Source: Sialis fuliginosa
Taxonomy: Eukaryota; Arthropoda; Insecta; Megaloptera; Sialidae
Assembly (NCBI GenBank): GCA_961205875.1
Contig: OY540815.1
Location: 15,809,638 to 15,873,637 of the forward strand
Length of the DNA stretch: 64,000 nt
Reading direction: 5' to 3'
A program made the position numbers and the translations under genes. Of the stretch, positions 1 to 11,539 are shown piece after piece. The first letter of the stretch is position 1. Every line of letters begins with the position of its first letter. The notes below the pieces were generated by a model. It ran no database searches. It was not told the origin of the DNA and was given only the letters and a program-made list of their open reading frames with translations.

Positions 1-725
1 CACAGTGCTTCCTCGTGCTAAATTTACTAAAACCGATAGTGTTCAGATAAATTGCCTGGCATTGGTTAACCATTTAATTTTTATACAAATTTTACTAAAA
101 AATCTTAGTTCGAATTTTTTCTTAAAACGCACCTGAATATTTTTTCATATATTTTTAATTTTTTGACAATTTCAATCTAAATCTAAATTAATGCAAATGT
201 CAAAATGACATTATCCAATCAAATATCAATTTAGAAAAACAAAACACGAATTTTTAAAATTAATTTAGATAAATCTTTGTAAGGGAATATTTTACAACAA
301 ACGTAGTAGACCCATATTATAGGAAATTTAATTCTCTACAAAAATATTCTATACAATTTTCTAGTAACATGTGTCGTTCTTGAGATATCTTGAAAAAATA
401 AATATTTTGGGGTGTCACCTCTCCCCCTTACACACGATTTTGATGATTTTGAAATGGGACCGTCCTCAAACCAAACCCAACCATCCGACCAAGTTTCATT
501 AATATCGGTTCAGTGGTTCGTGAGTTATGCGTGTGACAAGGATTCAGGGGACAGACGGACACACGGACACACGGACAGATAGACAGACACGGAACGAAAA
601 GTGTTTGTCTTGACGTGAAACGGATAAATAAATTTAAAATTTTGAAATTGGAGAACTTTTTTTTTGTCTCAATCTGAAACGATCACATAGCTTCTCGTAT
701 CTTCGATATTGCGAGGAAGCAATAT
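1..725 (+). repeat. Family A dispersed repeat, copy 1 (cut by window start)
   Basis: Interspersed repeat seen again at 9995-10465 (minus), 51671-52110 (minus), 52696-53254 (plus) and 54615-55125 (plus), with a diverged relative at 45430-45800. Recognisable blocks in order are a left end with GTAAATGCACAGTGCT (its first bases lie outside this window), a palindromic TGTCAAAATGACA unit, a block ending in AAATCTTTGTAAGGGAATA, a block of the type 'ATATCGGTTCAGTGGTTCG', a run of ACAGACGGACACACGG-like repeats, and a fixed right end ATTGCGAGGAAGC. No open frame of note and no clear inverted ends or target duplication, so the transposon class is not determined. Confidence 0.8.
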
Positions 726-2650
726 ATGCAGTGTGTTAAAATAGTGTCGGAAAATTAAGAGCATAAATCAACTCTTCCAGAGATATGAGTGATTCTGAAT
801 TTAGGGAATACAAATGAGTTAATGAATTTCACAGGAAACTTGATAAAGCGATGATAAACAGATACATAATATGATCATGAAGCTGTAAATTGCTCATATC
901 TACAGAAGGGTTGTTTTGCAGATCCTTGTTGACTGGATCTTATTTTGCTTATATTATTTATTTATATATTATTTAACACTCTGTATAATATAGAGAGGAA
1001 ATGGATTAGTATAAGAGAAGGTGATAAATTGGAAGCTTAAGGATTAAACGACAATACATGCTAATGTTGTAATTCGAAATACAATAAAATATGATTACTC
1101 ATTACTTTGAGAATATTGAAGACAAATATCAATTTGGTATAAAATAATATTTATTCGATTTTCTTTAAAAAATTTATTGTTAGGTAAAATGAGACAATGT
1201 TCGGGGCATGATGGGTATATGTACATATATTTTTTTATGTAATTATAAAAAATGCGTTTCAGAATCGGTATTGCCATTTTTATAAAACACAAGAGGCATA
1301 TAAACACGACCACATCACTTTCTTGGGTACCATTATGCTGTATTTAGACCAAAAAGATAAAAATATGATTTGTATTATGTTAAAATACTCTTCAGGAATT
1401 GCCAAATAGTGAGAAAAATCTAAAAAATATATTTTATAAATTTCTGACAAAAATTCGAATTTATAAATTCGTTGATGAGTACGATAGTTTTACTCCGGCC
1501 CCTATCTTACCCTCTCGATTTGATTTTCATTAAAAATGATAGAAAACCATAAAAATAATTAATCGCAGCCACTGTATTTACTTGTATTTATTGTAGTTAT
1601 GTAAGTATTATATAGACAACTAAAATTGGCAGCGTGTTTACTTCCGCAATATTTCTGGATCGGACTTAAATATGTTCAAAAACAACAAACATTGAACAAA
1701 ATTATTTTTCCTCCAGTTCTCTTTTCTATTGTATTTTGTAGATTTGTCAATTAATTAATTGTTATTATTAAAATAATTTTAAATTAAATTGAGTGTCATA
1801 TTTAGATCTCTTATTTCATTATTAATTAACTTTACAATTAAATATTTAATGTTACACCATATATCAATTTGAGTTAATAATAATTTTTTAGTTAAATGTA
1901 TTTATAAATAATAATAATTATTTACATCCAAACGTCAATTAGTATTATAAATGAAAACTGATGTGGAACCGCCTTTAAAAATACTGTTTTAAAAATAATT
2001 ATTACTTTTTAAATAAAATTCTTTGGCCGCATGACTAACTCTTGGAGCCAATGAAAATACAAATTTTAATACAGTTTTTTATTTAATACAGTTGGGGAAA
2101 AAATAAATAAAAATAGTGAATTAAAAATATCTAACTGCCTTCATTAAAATTCATATAAAAATAATACCATCATATTTGCCCTACCCTGCTATGAATGGCC
2201 CATTATCCTTTTATGTCCCCGTGAACTCAAATAAACTTCCTACATCAAGAATTTATTTTTGACATTTAATTTTTGTGTCTTCTATAAAAAGAATCTATCA
2301 TATATTATGATGAATTTTATTACTTTTCGTTTTTAAAATATTTATCAAGGGTATTTTAAAATATATATATGTATTCAGATTAAAATATTGGCAAAAGTAC
2401 AATGATTTCGATTTCTGGTGACTGTAAAAATATAAATTGGATATAAATTATAAAGTGCTACTGTAGTTTCATAGTGAAATTATGAGAGTTCTTATGATAT
2501 AAAAATACGCGAAGTATATTTAGAAGCTAGCTGGTTCCAGTATTAAATAAACGTAGCATATGGGAACACATATGGGCCGGATCATTTAAAAAAATTTGAT
2601 ATTTTCTTACTTTATACAAGACCGTTGCTAAATTTTACTAGAAAAAATTT
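726..2650. other. AT-rich intergenic DNA, nothing identified
   Basis: Very AT-rich sequence with short A/T homopolymers. No open frame longer than about 72 codons, no splice-bounded exon-like block, no inverted ends that I could pair. The short frame at 1095-1313 (minus) has random-looking composition and is not called. Confidence 0.6.
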
Positions 2651-3027
2651 AGATCAGGAATGGGGAGATTTGATGACACTAGAACGTTAGGTATAAGGTA
2701 TATTTTTCTCGGTCTCGAAACAAGATCGATTTAAATTTGAAATTTACGGTAAACCTGTGGAGGGAATTTTATTTTAAATTAAAGATCAGGAATAGGGGGA
2801 AACAGGGAGATTTGGTGACACTAGAACTTTAGGTATAAGGTTTATTTTTCTCGGTATCGAAACAAGATCGATTAAATTTGAAAATTTCGGTAAACCTGTG
2901 GAGGGAATTTTATTTTAAATTAAAGATCAGGAATGGGGGGAAACAGTGAGATTCGGTGACACTAGAACTTTAGGTATAAGATATATTTTTCTCGGTTTCG
3001 AAACAAGATCGATTTAAATTAGAAAAT
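2651..3027. repeat. Tandem repeat, ~132-141-bp unit, about 2.7 copies
   Basis: Units begin with AGATCAGGAAT at 2651, 2783 and 2924 and share a GACACTAGAAC block and a CGAAACAAGATCGATT block. The third copy is cut off near 3027. Spacings of 132 and 141 bp show small internal indels. Non-coding. Confidence 0.9.
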
Positions 3028-3598
3028 TATGGTTTTTTCTATTTTTTTTTAAATTTTGTTATCATATATTATACTGTGTAGTTAGTGGACGACAAAATTC
3101 ATCAATGACAATATTGTATTTAAGTAAAATGCAAATAAATTGAAATAATAATAACTTACAATTTATATCAAATAAAAGCGGGCCGGATTGTCAACATTTA
3201 GTTATATCTAACGCAAGGTTTTCCCACTGCGCTAGTCTATATATAATAATACTGAATCCTTCTATGATGTGAATGAAGTATGATAAATGGTGATTTGAAT
3301 GTTGTTGATCAGTGAACATATGAACTTATAACTTACCATTAAAATAATCCAGCGTAGATAAGCCACAACGTCAGTAGTAAGACTATAAGGATAAGGTATG
3401 TTGTGAATAAGTTGTGAGTTTCATTTAAAGCAGGCATGGCTTTAGCTGATTCTGTAATAATAAAATATCCTATATTAGTACATATTTACAATTTGGTTAT
3501 TCTTTCCAGCAAACCCCTTTAAAAACGAAAAGAAATATAGGTACATTGACAAATATTGATTTTTTCACAATATATTTAAAAATGAATGTTTTTTTGTA
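3028..3598. other. AT-rich intergenic DNA, nothing clear
   Basis: No gene seen. A short GGCCGGAT motif at about 3181 recurs at 2577 and may be a worn repeat end, but no matching partner structure is visible. Confidence 0.5.
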
Positions 3599-4290
3599 TG
3601 AGGCTTATAGACTCGGGAGTTACTGAACCGATTTCAATGCGCTTTTCACCAATAGTTAGATCATTTTTCTGTGCTGTATCGTGGCTATTAATATTTTATG
3701 AAAACTTAAGATTTAACATCAAAATACTAAAAAAATCTTTATCAAGTCGTGTTTTGTTTCCTTGATGTCACAGCATTCAACTGTCATTTAGGTATATAAA
3801 AACATAGTACCTAGCCATGGAATATAGAATTCTATAATTTACGGTTTCAGTATTTTATTAATTAAGGTCACTATGAACACGTCTCTTTCAAATATTTTGT
3901 CGAACAAATTGATGATTTTTGACACATACTAACAAATATTTTGAAATATATTGATTGAATATTGAAATATAAAACATTTCACTTCCAAGAAAGGTAAAAT
4001 ATCGAAATTAATTTTTATTTATTTATTTATTTTTGATTTTCATACAAATTTTAAGACAAAACATGGTTTCTTGAGAGTTTGAAAATATAATTTTACACGA
4101 TTTTCTCAATAACTACTGAACTGATTTTATTCCGGTTTTCACTAATGGATAGGTAAAGTTTAGGTTTATAATTTTTGTATATTTTGTGTAAATTTCATGA
4201 AGTTGTGGGTATGTTGGGTAGGCATGATTACTTTATGTTTAATTGAATTAATATCCCCAGGTAACACCGAGTCCAATGGGCTTGTCATAA
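3599..4290 (+). repeat. Two fragments of a retroposon-like repeat (family G)
   Basis: Two pieces, 3599-3720 and 4085-4290, match the repeat at 40618-40840. Shared landmarks are TACTGAACCGATTTCAATGC, a 'TTTTCACCAAT' block and, in the second piece, the terminal block CCCAGGTAACACCGAGTCCA. Sequence of this style ('actgaaccgattt... ggtaac(g/a)ccgggtcca') is common at the ends of RTE-like or SINE-like insect repeats; that class is inference. No coding potential remains. Confidence 0.6.
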
Positions 4291-5284
4291 ATATAACAAA
4301 AATTAATAATAAAATCATTTCTTCGATTGCATAAAAACTATAAAGATATGAAGCCATTTGTTGTCTATAATTTTAATACCAAAAATAGTGGATCGATAAA
4401 AAAAGTTTCCTGTAACGACATAGTACTATGGCACTATAAATTATAAAAACTTCGGAATTTTTATTAAATAGTCATTACAATAAATTTTACAGACCTGCAT
4501 CAGAAGAATATAATATTCCAATTGAACCAACAAAATTGATAAAGTAATTTTCCAATCATTTAATTAAACCTGAGTCGTTTTGACTATTGTATGTATTAAA
4601 TTGAAATCATTATAAAAAAGACACACATTGTTATCAGTACCATATTTTAATTTGAATTTTAAAGAATCCGGCCTGAAAATTAAAGTAAATTTTCTATAAG
4701 ATCTTCTTAATCTTCATTTGTATTAAAAAAAAAGGATCAGAACAATAAAAATTATTATAAAACTTGAATTTTTAATACGTAAAATTATAAAAAATATATT
4801 TTTAGACTAGCCCAATGAAAAAGTATGGGATACCTTTTTTTACCCACCCGGTATATTTATTGTAATCACGAGCGTCTTTTGGCCACCTCAAATATAAAAG
4901 ATAGAAATTCTCATAACATAAACGTACTAAGATTTTTTTTAAATTTATATATAGATTAAATAAATTTGTATAAAGTTTTAATTGTTGATTATATTAATTT
5001 AAATACCGATTTACTTGTCTGGAATAAATACATAATAAAGGATATGTTTTCCATACAGAAGGTACTCTCTTTTATAAAATATTCCATTTGCAGTATAACC
5101 TGCCTCAAACTTTATATTGCCCGAAGATTAATAAATTCAAAACCACCAAAACATATACATTTAAAAAAACCACACTCAACAATGCTACTGCTTGGAAACT
5201 ACTCAATCAGAACATAAATGCAATTGTTACTTACACGTAAACAACAAGTAACAACAAGATAACTGTGCAAGAGTACACTTAGCG
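4291..5284. other. AT-rich intergenic DNA, nothing identified
   Basis: No gene or paired repeat end seen. The 83-codon frame at 4966-5217 starts with a non-ATG codon and has AT-driven composition; not called as a gene. Confidence 0.5.
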
Positions 5285-5535
5285 CGCAAAGTCCACAGAA
5301 TGCTCGTGGAGGAGTCTTGGTCCACGGTATTTGACGGGAGCGTCATCGCCCACGCGCGGCGTACCCGGGGGACAGGGCGGCGGTCATGGAGGAAATTCCG
5401 AAACCCGATGATGAAGAATATCGCAATGAAGAGGAAGATAGCGCGTGTGAAAAAGAGGGGACGGTTGAAAGAAATACATAGTTGTGGTGTTCTGATTAAG
5501 ATGGTGAATCCAAAAAAAAATATCTCGCTGTGATT
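5285..5535. other. GC-rich, CpG-containing island; possible exon or promoter
   Basis: About 130 bp (5290-5420) is clearly GC-rich and CpG-rich in a very AT-rich setting, so it is probably functional or a foreign insertion. Several frames are open. On plus, ATG 5300 gives 77 codons of basic composition. A second plus frame from ATG at about 5387 gives a 32-residue acidic peptide (starting MEEIPK, rich in D/E). On minus, a frame running from about 5560 to 5236 would encode a hydrophobic helix of about 20 residues followed by an arginine-rich stretch. I cannot decide which, if any, is translated, and I recognise no family. A first exon with a CpG-rich leader is one reading. Confidence 0.35.
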
Positions 5536-5734
5536 CGAAGCATGTGGATTATTTTTACATTTGACAGGTTTTTTTTCTTCCTGTTTTATGATTGAGATCT
5601 AGGTACATGCACCGCTGGTTGTGGGGAATGAAAAGAAAAATTATTTTTTTCGGAGGGGGATATGATTTTAACGGAGTGCGGTGTAGATTTTTTGCGATAA
5701 AAAGGAATGGGTAAACAAATAAAAAATTATCTTA

Positions 5735-6005
5735 TCTAGCCAAAAATATAAATGCGAAAGAAACTTTGTCTGTCTGTGTTTCTGTTTGTTACCTTTTCAC
5801 GGTTAAACGAATAATATCGTACATATGATAACCTTATGATAGTACAACCAGCGACCTAAAATAAGTGCTGCCAAGTGTACCTCATAAAATACATAACATT
5901 TACATTATTATACATTTATAACAATTTTGCACCTAGCAGATAGCGTTAGCTGGAAGCTAATTTGCATTTGCACTCAAGTAAGTTCTTTATAATATCGGGC
6001 ATTAG
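5735..6005 (+). repeat. Family K repeat, copy 1 (retroposon-like)
   Basis: Contains 'AAATGCGAAAG' followed by TCTGTCTGT repeats, and a second block (5880-6000) with GTTAGCTGGAAG and 'TTCTTTATAATA'. The second block recurs at 7453-7608. The first motif is typical of insect RTE-like repeats; that class is inference. Confidence 0.55.
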
Positions 6006-6492
6006 TGTTTTTTTACATATACTTGATGAATAAGAAGTAATAAGGAAAAATATAGACTTTATTAAAATAATGTTTCTTGAATATTTTTTTATCATAATTT
6101 GGCTATTTTATTTTATTTTTTATCAAACCATGAGTTGCTATTTTTTAATTTCTGTATAAAAGTAGGGTACAATTGGGCAATGTTACTGTAGAGATTTCGA
6201 GAAATTTCATGTTGAAAATAGGATTTATGTATTTGTTTAGAAATGACTGCATTACTAGCCAGAATGTCACCATTGTTTAAATAAAAATGTTGTTGTGATT
6301 ATTTATTCTGATGTGATTGCATGTTATTTTTATATGAATGTACAGAAAATAAAAACTAAAAGTATAATAAAAAATACAAGATTCTATTTAAAAACATGCC
6401 ACATATCTCTGGAGTATGACGTCAAATACAAAAAAATAATAAAAATGTTCAAATTTGGCAAATAGTTTGTAAATAAATTTATGTAGAAAATA
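6006..6492. other. AT-rich intergenic DNA, nothing identified
   Basis: No coding frame, no paired repeat ends; A/T runs only. Confidence 0.5.
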
Positions 6493-6576
6493 TTATTACA
6501 TTAAGCGGCCGCACGTTTTTACATTACATACAACGTGTTTCGACTTCACAAAAAGTCCTTATCAGGAGCCTAATAA
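6493..6576 (-). ncRNA. Hammerhead-ribozyme-like fold, degenerate
   Basis: Read on the minus strand, the order is: TTATTA-GGC (helix I), CTGATAA (6565-6559), a stem-loop GACTT/AAGTC (6557-6542), GAAA (6541-6538), a stem CACGTT/AACGTG (6537-6532 with 6517-6512), then GCC and TAATAA closing helix I (6498-6493). This is the three-way layout of a type I hammerhead. Two catalytic positions differ from the known core: CUGANGA reads CUGAUAA (G8 to A), and the base that should be U after helix III is C. One extra G precedes helix II. So it is most likely an inactive relic. Hammerheads of this sort are known from Penelope-like elements and retrozymes; membership here is inference. Confidence 0.4.
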
Positions 6577-6879
6577 CACAAGATATTGGTACTATAAGAT
6601 TTATATTATCAAACTTCTACATATGAAGTCGAAGTTGTTATGGTTATACATACATATGAAGTTTTAATTCAACGAATCGAATCAAATTTAGCCGACTACA
6701 CATATCAAAATATTGGTCACGTGGTCGACTAGATTTGATTTGATTTGATTGATTGATACTTCGAACTTGCTGTAAATATTACGACATTTGACCGCAGTCA
6801 GGCTGTAAAATCAATATTGTTTTACTTTTTAGTCATATTCCTTATAGCTAAAGCATACGTTGAACATTATTGTAATTAC

Positions 6880-7136
6880 TAGAGATTGGAAAAATCGTTT
6901 TTCAACTATTGCGTAAAAATGCATTTATTGTAATTTTTATTACATATCCCCACCGTTTGCAGAAAACTGATTTGATTGAACACAATTTGAAATCCAACTA
7001 TTTTTAAACTATTTGCGACACTTTTTACTGCTTCGTTTGCACTAATTATTATTAAATCGTAAAAAAACTATTTTCCGAAAAAAAATTCAACTAGTAACTA
7101 TTTCATTGAAAATAACAACTATTTTTCCAATCTCTA
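6880..7136. mobile_element. hAT-type MITE, 257 bp
   Basis: Inverted ends TAGAGATTGGAAAAA / TTTTTCCAATCTCTA, flanked by a perfect 8-bp direct duplication GTAATTAC (6872-6879 and 7137-7144). The TAGAG start and 8-bp target duplication are standard for the hAT superfamily. No coding frame; non-autonomous. Confidence 0.93.
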
Positions 7137-7628
7137 GTAATTACATAAAACTTAAATGATATGAGCTGAAAACACTTCACCACACATAAAAGTAAGGGGT
7201 CAGGATTTTTTCTGTTTACTTCTTCTTAATGAAGAAATCACGTATAGTTGTTATTTAGTGAATATATACTATTGCCAAATTAAATCTGTTTGTGCGAGAA
7301 AACACGTACATTCTTTTTTTTATACGTAAAATAAATATTTACTTGTGAAAGTGAAAAAAAGCATGTTTACGAAAATATTTAAAAATAGTATATTAATTAT
7401 TATTTTTATTTTAATTAAAAAAAATATCGTATTGACTCAAAATAACTAAAGTCTCATAAAATGCATAATATTTACATTATTATACATTTATTACCACTGC
7501 TCTAGAATTTCGAACCAATTCATTACGATTTGACACCTCGTAGATAGAGTTAGCTGGAAGTTAATTAGTTTTGCTCTCGAGAAAATTCTTTATAATACCG
7601 GGTACAAAAAAAACTTTATGCAGATAAA
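7137..7628 (+). repeat. Spacer with family K repeat, copy 2 (7453-7608)
   Basis: 7453-7608 repeats the block at 5880-6000 (shared TTTACATTATTATACATTTA, GTTAGCTGGAAG, 'TTCTTTATAATA'). The remainder of the interval is AT-rich with no gene seen. Confidence 0.6.
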
Positions 7629-8133
7629 GTACTGACACCAGTCTTGGATATCCCCCCTAGTAACGGCTATTTTTTTTATTAAATGTACTGAATTAGAAAT
7701 ATTTGTTGATATTGATTACTACCATTTCTGAATATTAATCTATTTACATTTAACTGTCTTACAACGTGATTTGATAACAATCAGCCAATAGGTGTTAAAA
7801 TGGTGGACATTTAAACGAATTATTATTATAATTTATTTATTAATTATCATATTATCATAGCAACTGCTTTACATTGTTTCTTTGACGATTCTTTCTTTTA
7901 TATCTTTTGTGTCGTAGTACTTATCATTTTGTAATTATTAGCAAGTGTCCATCACTGCGTACTCATTACTGGTTTTACTGTATCCATTACTGGAGAAAAA
8001 ACAAATATTTGCGGACTTTGGTAATTAAATTGATTAAATAAAGAGTTACCTGTTTTATTAGTAACATGAGTTCATGAGAATTACAAAAAAGAAGCCCGTC
8101 AATCACAAAAACAGTAAACCTGGTGCTGTTACC
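7629..8133 (-). mobile_element. Family B inverted-end element, copy 1
   Basis: One of five related elements (22263-22598, 45985-46463, 48761-49293, 63879-64000). Ends are of the form GGTACTGRCACCAGT; here the left end reads GTACTGACACCAGTC and the right end is altered to CTGGTGCTGTTACC by a small deletion. Shared internal landmarks are CTTACAACGTGATTTGA, 'TTTGTGTCGTAGTACTTATC' and CATTACTGG. No frame of useful length, so non-autonomous. Target duplication not certain, so superfamily is left open. Confidence 0.8.
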
Positions 8134-9040
8134 TTATGTACATATCTAATTACATTCGAACTGTGGATTGTACTTGTACATTACAAATATTACAATATAT
8201 TGTTTCAATTCTGTCACATAAACTTGTTTACTTCTTAGTTGTCTTAAAAATAAAACAGAAAACAACGTGACTATGATCACATAACATTTAATAATAAATC
8301 TTGCTTCGTATACTCGTACTTACTCTTGATTATCGTAAAAATTTTAATAAGAACGAAAATGCAACATAAAGTATTGGAAAATAAATAAATAAATATGTAC
8401 ATACGTGTAAATTAAATCTTTTTGGGTGAGAACACATTTGATCATGAACTGTTAATTGTAGGTACAGTAAAATGCAGAAGTGGTCGTCTAGTTTTCATTC
8501 AAATTCGCTTTTCACAAACTTAGTAAGCTCCTCCCATTTGATTATTATAATATTTGAATCATTTCTCTATGTACCAAACAAAGACATATATTTTGTAACT
8601 CATTTGCTAGATAAAGAAGTACTCTTCGTTCAGTGGTGAAACGTCCATGGAAGCAGGGGAAGTAGTGCTTCCTTTACTTTATCGGCAAATTAATACAAAC
8701 CTGTGTTTTCGGTTAATAAATAATTTAAAAATATTATTAGAATATTTATCTTTATGCACAAATCAAACATTTTAATCAAAAAAAGCATTTAATATTAATT
8801 TACACGCTCAATTATAAAACTTGAATACCTCTACGTGTTATTTTCTTGTATTTTAGTCGATATTTGTATGAGGAGTTGAAGTTCACTGCAGGAAATTTCA
8901 CTAAAAAATTTTGAATTTTTGATTTCGTTAAAACTATGTTTATTGTATAGAAAATGGCGTAAAAAGTTGAAATTTTCAAACCGCAGGTCTGTATCTCAAA
9001 CCGTTCTTGAGATATAGCCTCTCAAAGTTTCAGTTTTTTC
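8134..9040. other. Intergenic DNA, nothing identified
   Basis: AT-rich, no gene. The last ~150 bp (8890-9040) contain repeat-like 'GTTCTTGAGATATAG' text and may be the outer part of the inverted repeat that follows. Confidence 0.5.
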
Positions 9041-9368
9041 AAAATTTTGAAGAAAAATGGCCATAACTTTTGAACGGATGGTCGAAATTGATTTTAGTTG
9101 ACGGATTTGGAATCAGCGTGTCAAAATCTATATAATAACATGTATAATACCTTAAAACTTGAAAAAAAAAATTTCGCGAAAAATCGAAAAAATTCAAAGG
9201 GGTATACCTTAAAAAAATGTCGATTTTTGACGAAATTTTTTTTGTCGGATTTTAAAGTATTATACATGTCATTTACATAGATTTTGACACGCTGGTTTCA
9301 AATCCGTCAACTAAAATCAATTTCGACCACCCGTTCAAAAGTTATGGCCTTTTTTCTTCAAAATTTTG
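9041..9368. repeat. Long inverted repeat with ~150-bp arms
   Basis: Left arm 9041-~9188 and right arm ~9214-9368 are near-complementary: e.g. GGCCATAACTTTTGAACG (left) against CGTTCAAAAGTTATGGCC (right), and GCGTGTCAAAATCTA against TAGATTTTGACACGC. The spacer is only about 25 bp, so a transcript would fold into a long hairpin. The 60-codon frame inside (9098-9280) is a by-product of the arm and is not called. Element class unknown. Confidence 0.9.
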
Positions 9369-9994
9369 ATTGAGATTCTAACCTTTATGGTGGCAGACGA
9401 CTTCTGAAGCCCATAGTATACCAGCGGGTTAAAATCTGTTATAAAAACATAAACATGAATTATATTTTATCTAATAAACTTTTTTTTGAGATACTGACCT
9501 ATGGTAATTTAAGTTTTACGTTTTTTTTAAGTAAAATATTATTACACCACATTTTGATTAATTCAGGAAATAGTGACCCAGTCCTAAAATAACTGGTGTA
9601 TAAAAATTGATCAATTTGAATTGATCATATACAATAAAAGTAGAATGTATTATTTTATTTATATCTCCATACGGAAATGATTATATATTTAATGTAAATG
9701 TTAATGTCTAAAAATATAAAGTAAAATACGAAAATAATTTTTATGAACTTTTTTTGTCTCTTGGCAAAGAATGTGTTTTCTATATTGAAGGATACGTGAG
9801 CGTTTTTCTATGTAAACGTTGGCTTAAGGTAAATATAAATCTTTTATTTTGAAACATGATTATAAAAACGAATTACATATTTTTTGAATTAATAATAACT
9901 GTAAATAAATCTAGTATTTATGTAAACAATTTTGATCAAGATTCATAATAGTAAACAAATACCTTGTGGTCAAAAATTACCTTCTTTTATTTTT
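9369..9994. other. Intergenic DNA, nothing clear
   Basis: No gene. 'GACTTCTGAAGCCCATAGTA' near 9400 has a partner near 29360 ('TTTTGAAGCCCATAGTA'), so part of this is a worn dispersed repeat. Confidence 0.5.
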
Positions 9995-10465
9995 GCTTCC
10001 TCGCAATATCAAAGATACGAGAAGTTTTGTGATCGTTTATGAGACAAAAAAAATGTCCGCTGATTAAAATTAAAAAAAATTATCTTTCCGTTTCAGGTCA
10101 AGGCAAAAACTTTTTGTTCCGTGCCTGTTTGTCTGTGTGTCTGTCCCCTGAGTTCTTGTCACACGCATAACTCATGAATAACTGAACCGATATTAATGAA
10201 ACTTGGTTGGTTGGTTGGGTCTGGTTTGAGGACGGTCACATTTCAAAATCATCAAAACCGTGTGAAAGGGGGAGGGATGACATCCCAAAATATTAATTTT
10301 TTCAAGACATCGTTAAGAACGACACATGTTACGTGAAAATTTTATAGAATCTTTTTTGTAGAGCATTCAATTTCATATAATATAGGTCTATAACGTGTGT
10401 TGTAAAATATTCCCTTACAAAGATTTATCTCAATTTGCTTTAAAAAATCGTTATTTGTTTTTTTT
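9995..10465 (-). repeat. Family A dispersed repeat, copy 2
   Basis: Reverse-orientation copy; starts at the fixed end GCTTCCTCGCAAT and runs through the GACAGAC-like block and the CTTACAAAGATTTATCTCAA block before breaking off in a T-rich tract. Lacks the distal part that holds the palindromic 20-bp units. Confidence 0.85.
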
Positions 10466-10496
10466 TAATCACTACAACACTTCATCAAAAAATTTC

Positions 10497-10758
10497 TGTT
10501 TGTATTGCTCCATATCATAAAAAACGGACATTTTCAGAAAAAATGTTTCGTAAATTACGAATCTGCAACAAAAAATAAAGGTTTAGATTTGAAAAGGAAA
10601 AGTTGATCCTGAAAACCCATTAAGGTGACCTTTTCAAAGTCAACCCATATTGTCAGTATTTAGCCCCCTCGAAACCATGAAACTTTTGTCTGAAACATTT
10701 TTTCTGAAATTGGTTATTTTAGAAATAATCCGCTAGAAATTCTTTAAAAAACACCCGA
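10497..10758. mobile_element. Family C element, right-end fragment
   Basis: Matches the right third of the 26869-27670 element: 'CTCCATATCATAAAAAA', TTTTCAGAAAAAATGTTTC, and the terminal TCTTTAAAAAACACCCG followed by ATATA. The left end is missing. Confidence 0.75.
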
Positions 10759-11225
10759 TATATTATATTACCTACGCGTATATAGTCGTGTATGGTATGT
10801 AATCATATCACGGTCTTAATAATATAAGTGACAAGTACGTTGTTATTGTCAATTGTCTTAGCTCAGTTGTCAATTGTTATGTATTCGGCAGCTTGTTAGT
10901 ATTAGTGCCAACAACTGAACATGTCTAATGAGTGAAATGTCATGTCAAATGTCTGAGATATTGTAGGAATACGATACTGTACGAATAGAGCATGGGCGCA
11001 GACAGAAAGTGTTCAAAGGGGAGCTTATTGTAGATAAATCCTACGTAGTTATAATTATACTTAATTAAATTACCATTTAAAGGATTCTTATTGTTAGCCT
11101 TATTAGCTGAAGTCCGTATAAGTTCTCAAAGTAAAATTTTATATTTCTTGATTTTTTAAATGTTATAGTTACTATCTTCCTATATTCTACGTATACTATC
11201 GATATATAATTTTATTAATTATTAA
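10759..11225. other. Intergenic DNA, nothing identified
   Basis: AT-rich, no gene or paired ends seen. Confidence 0.5.
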
Positions 11226-11392
11226 GGTAGGGGGCCCCCGAAGCGTAAAAATTGGAGGAAGTAAGTAAATAGGAAAAATTGTGTAAGTTAGGAGCAAAAA
11301 AAAGGTCATTCAATTCAAAATTATAATAATAATTTTGCATATTCTGGGGGGCCCTCAACCACCTCTTGCCCCCGAGCTTCTAGTTACGGCCC
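11226..11392 (-). mobile_element. Fragment of CAGGGCCGTAACTA-type hAT MITE
   Basis: Reverse-orientation fragment of the family seen complete at 53870-54273. Shared blocks: GAGGGCCCCCCAGA, CAAGAGGTGGTTG, CTAGTTACGGCCC (outer end, with the last bases altered) and CCAATTTTTACGC at the inner side. The distal terminal repeat is missing. Confidence 0.75.
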
Positions 11393-11539
11393 AGTCGAAA
11401 GACCAAATAATTTTTAAAAAATCGAAAAAAATAATACGGCAGTTATTTTAACTCATTGAAGCTGGGACTTACAGTATAAAGTATAACATATAAATATATC
11501 ATCTACTGTTTGTTTATGAGTTTTCCGTCAAACGGCTTA

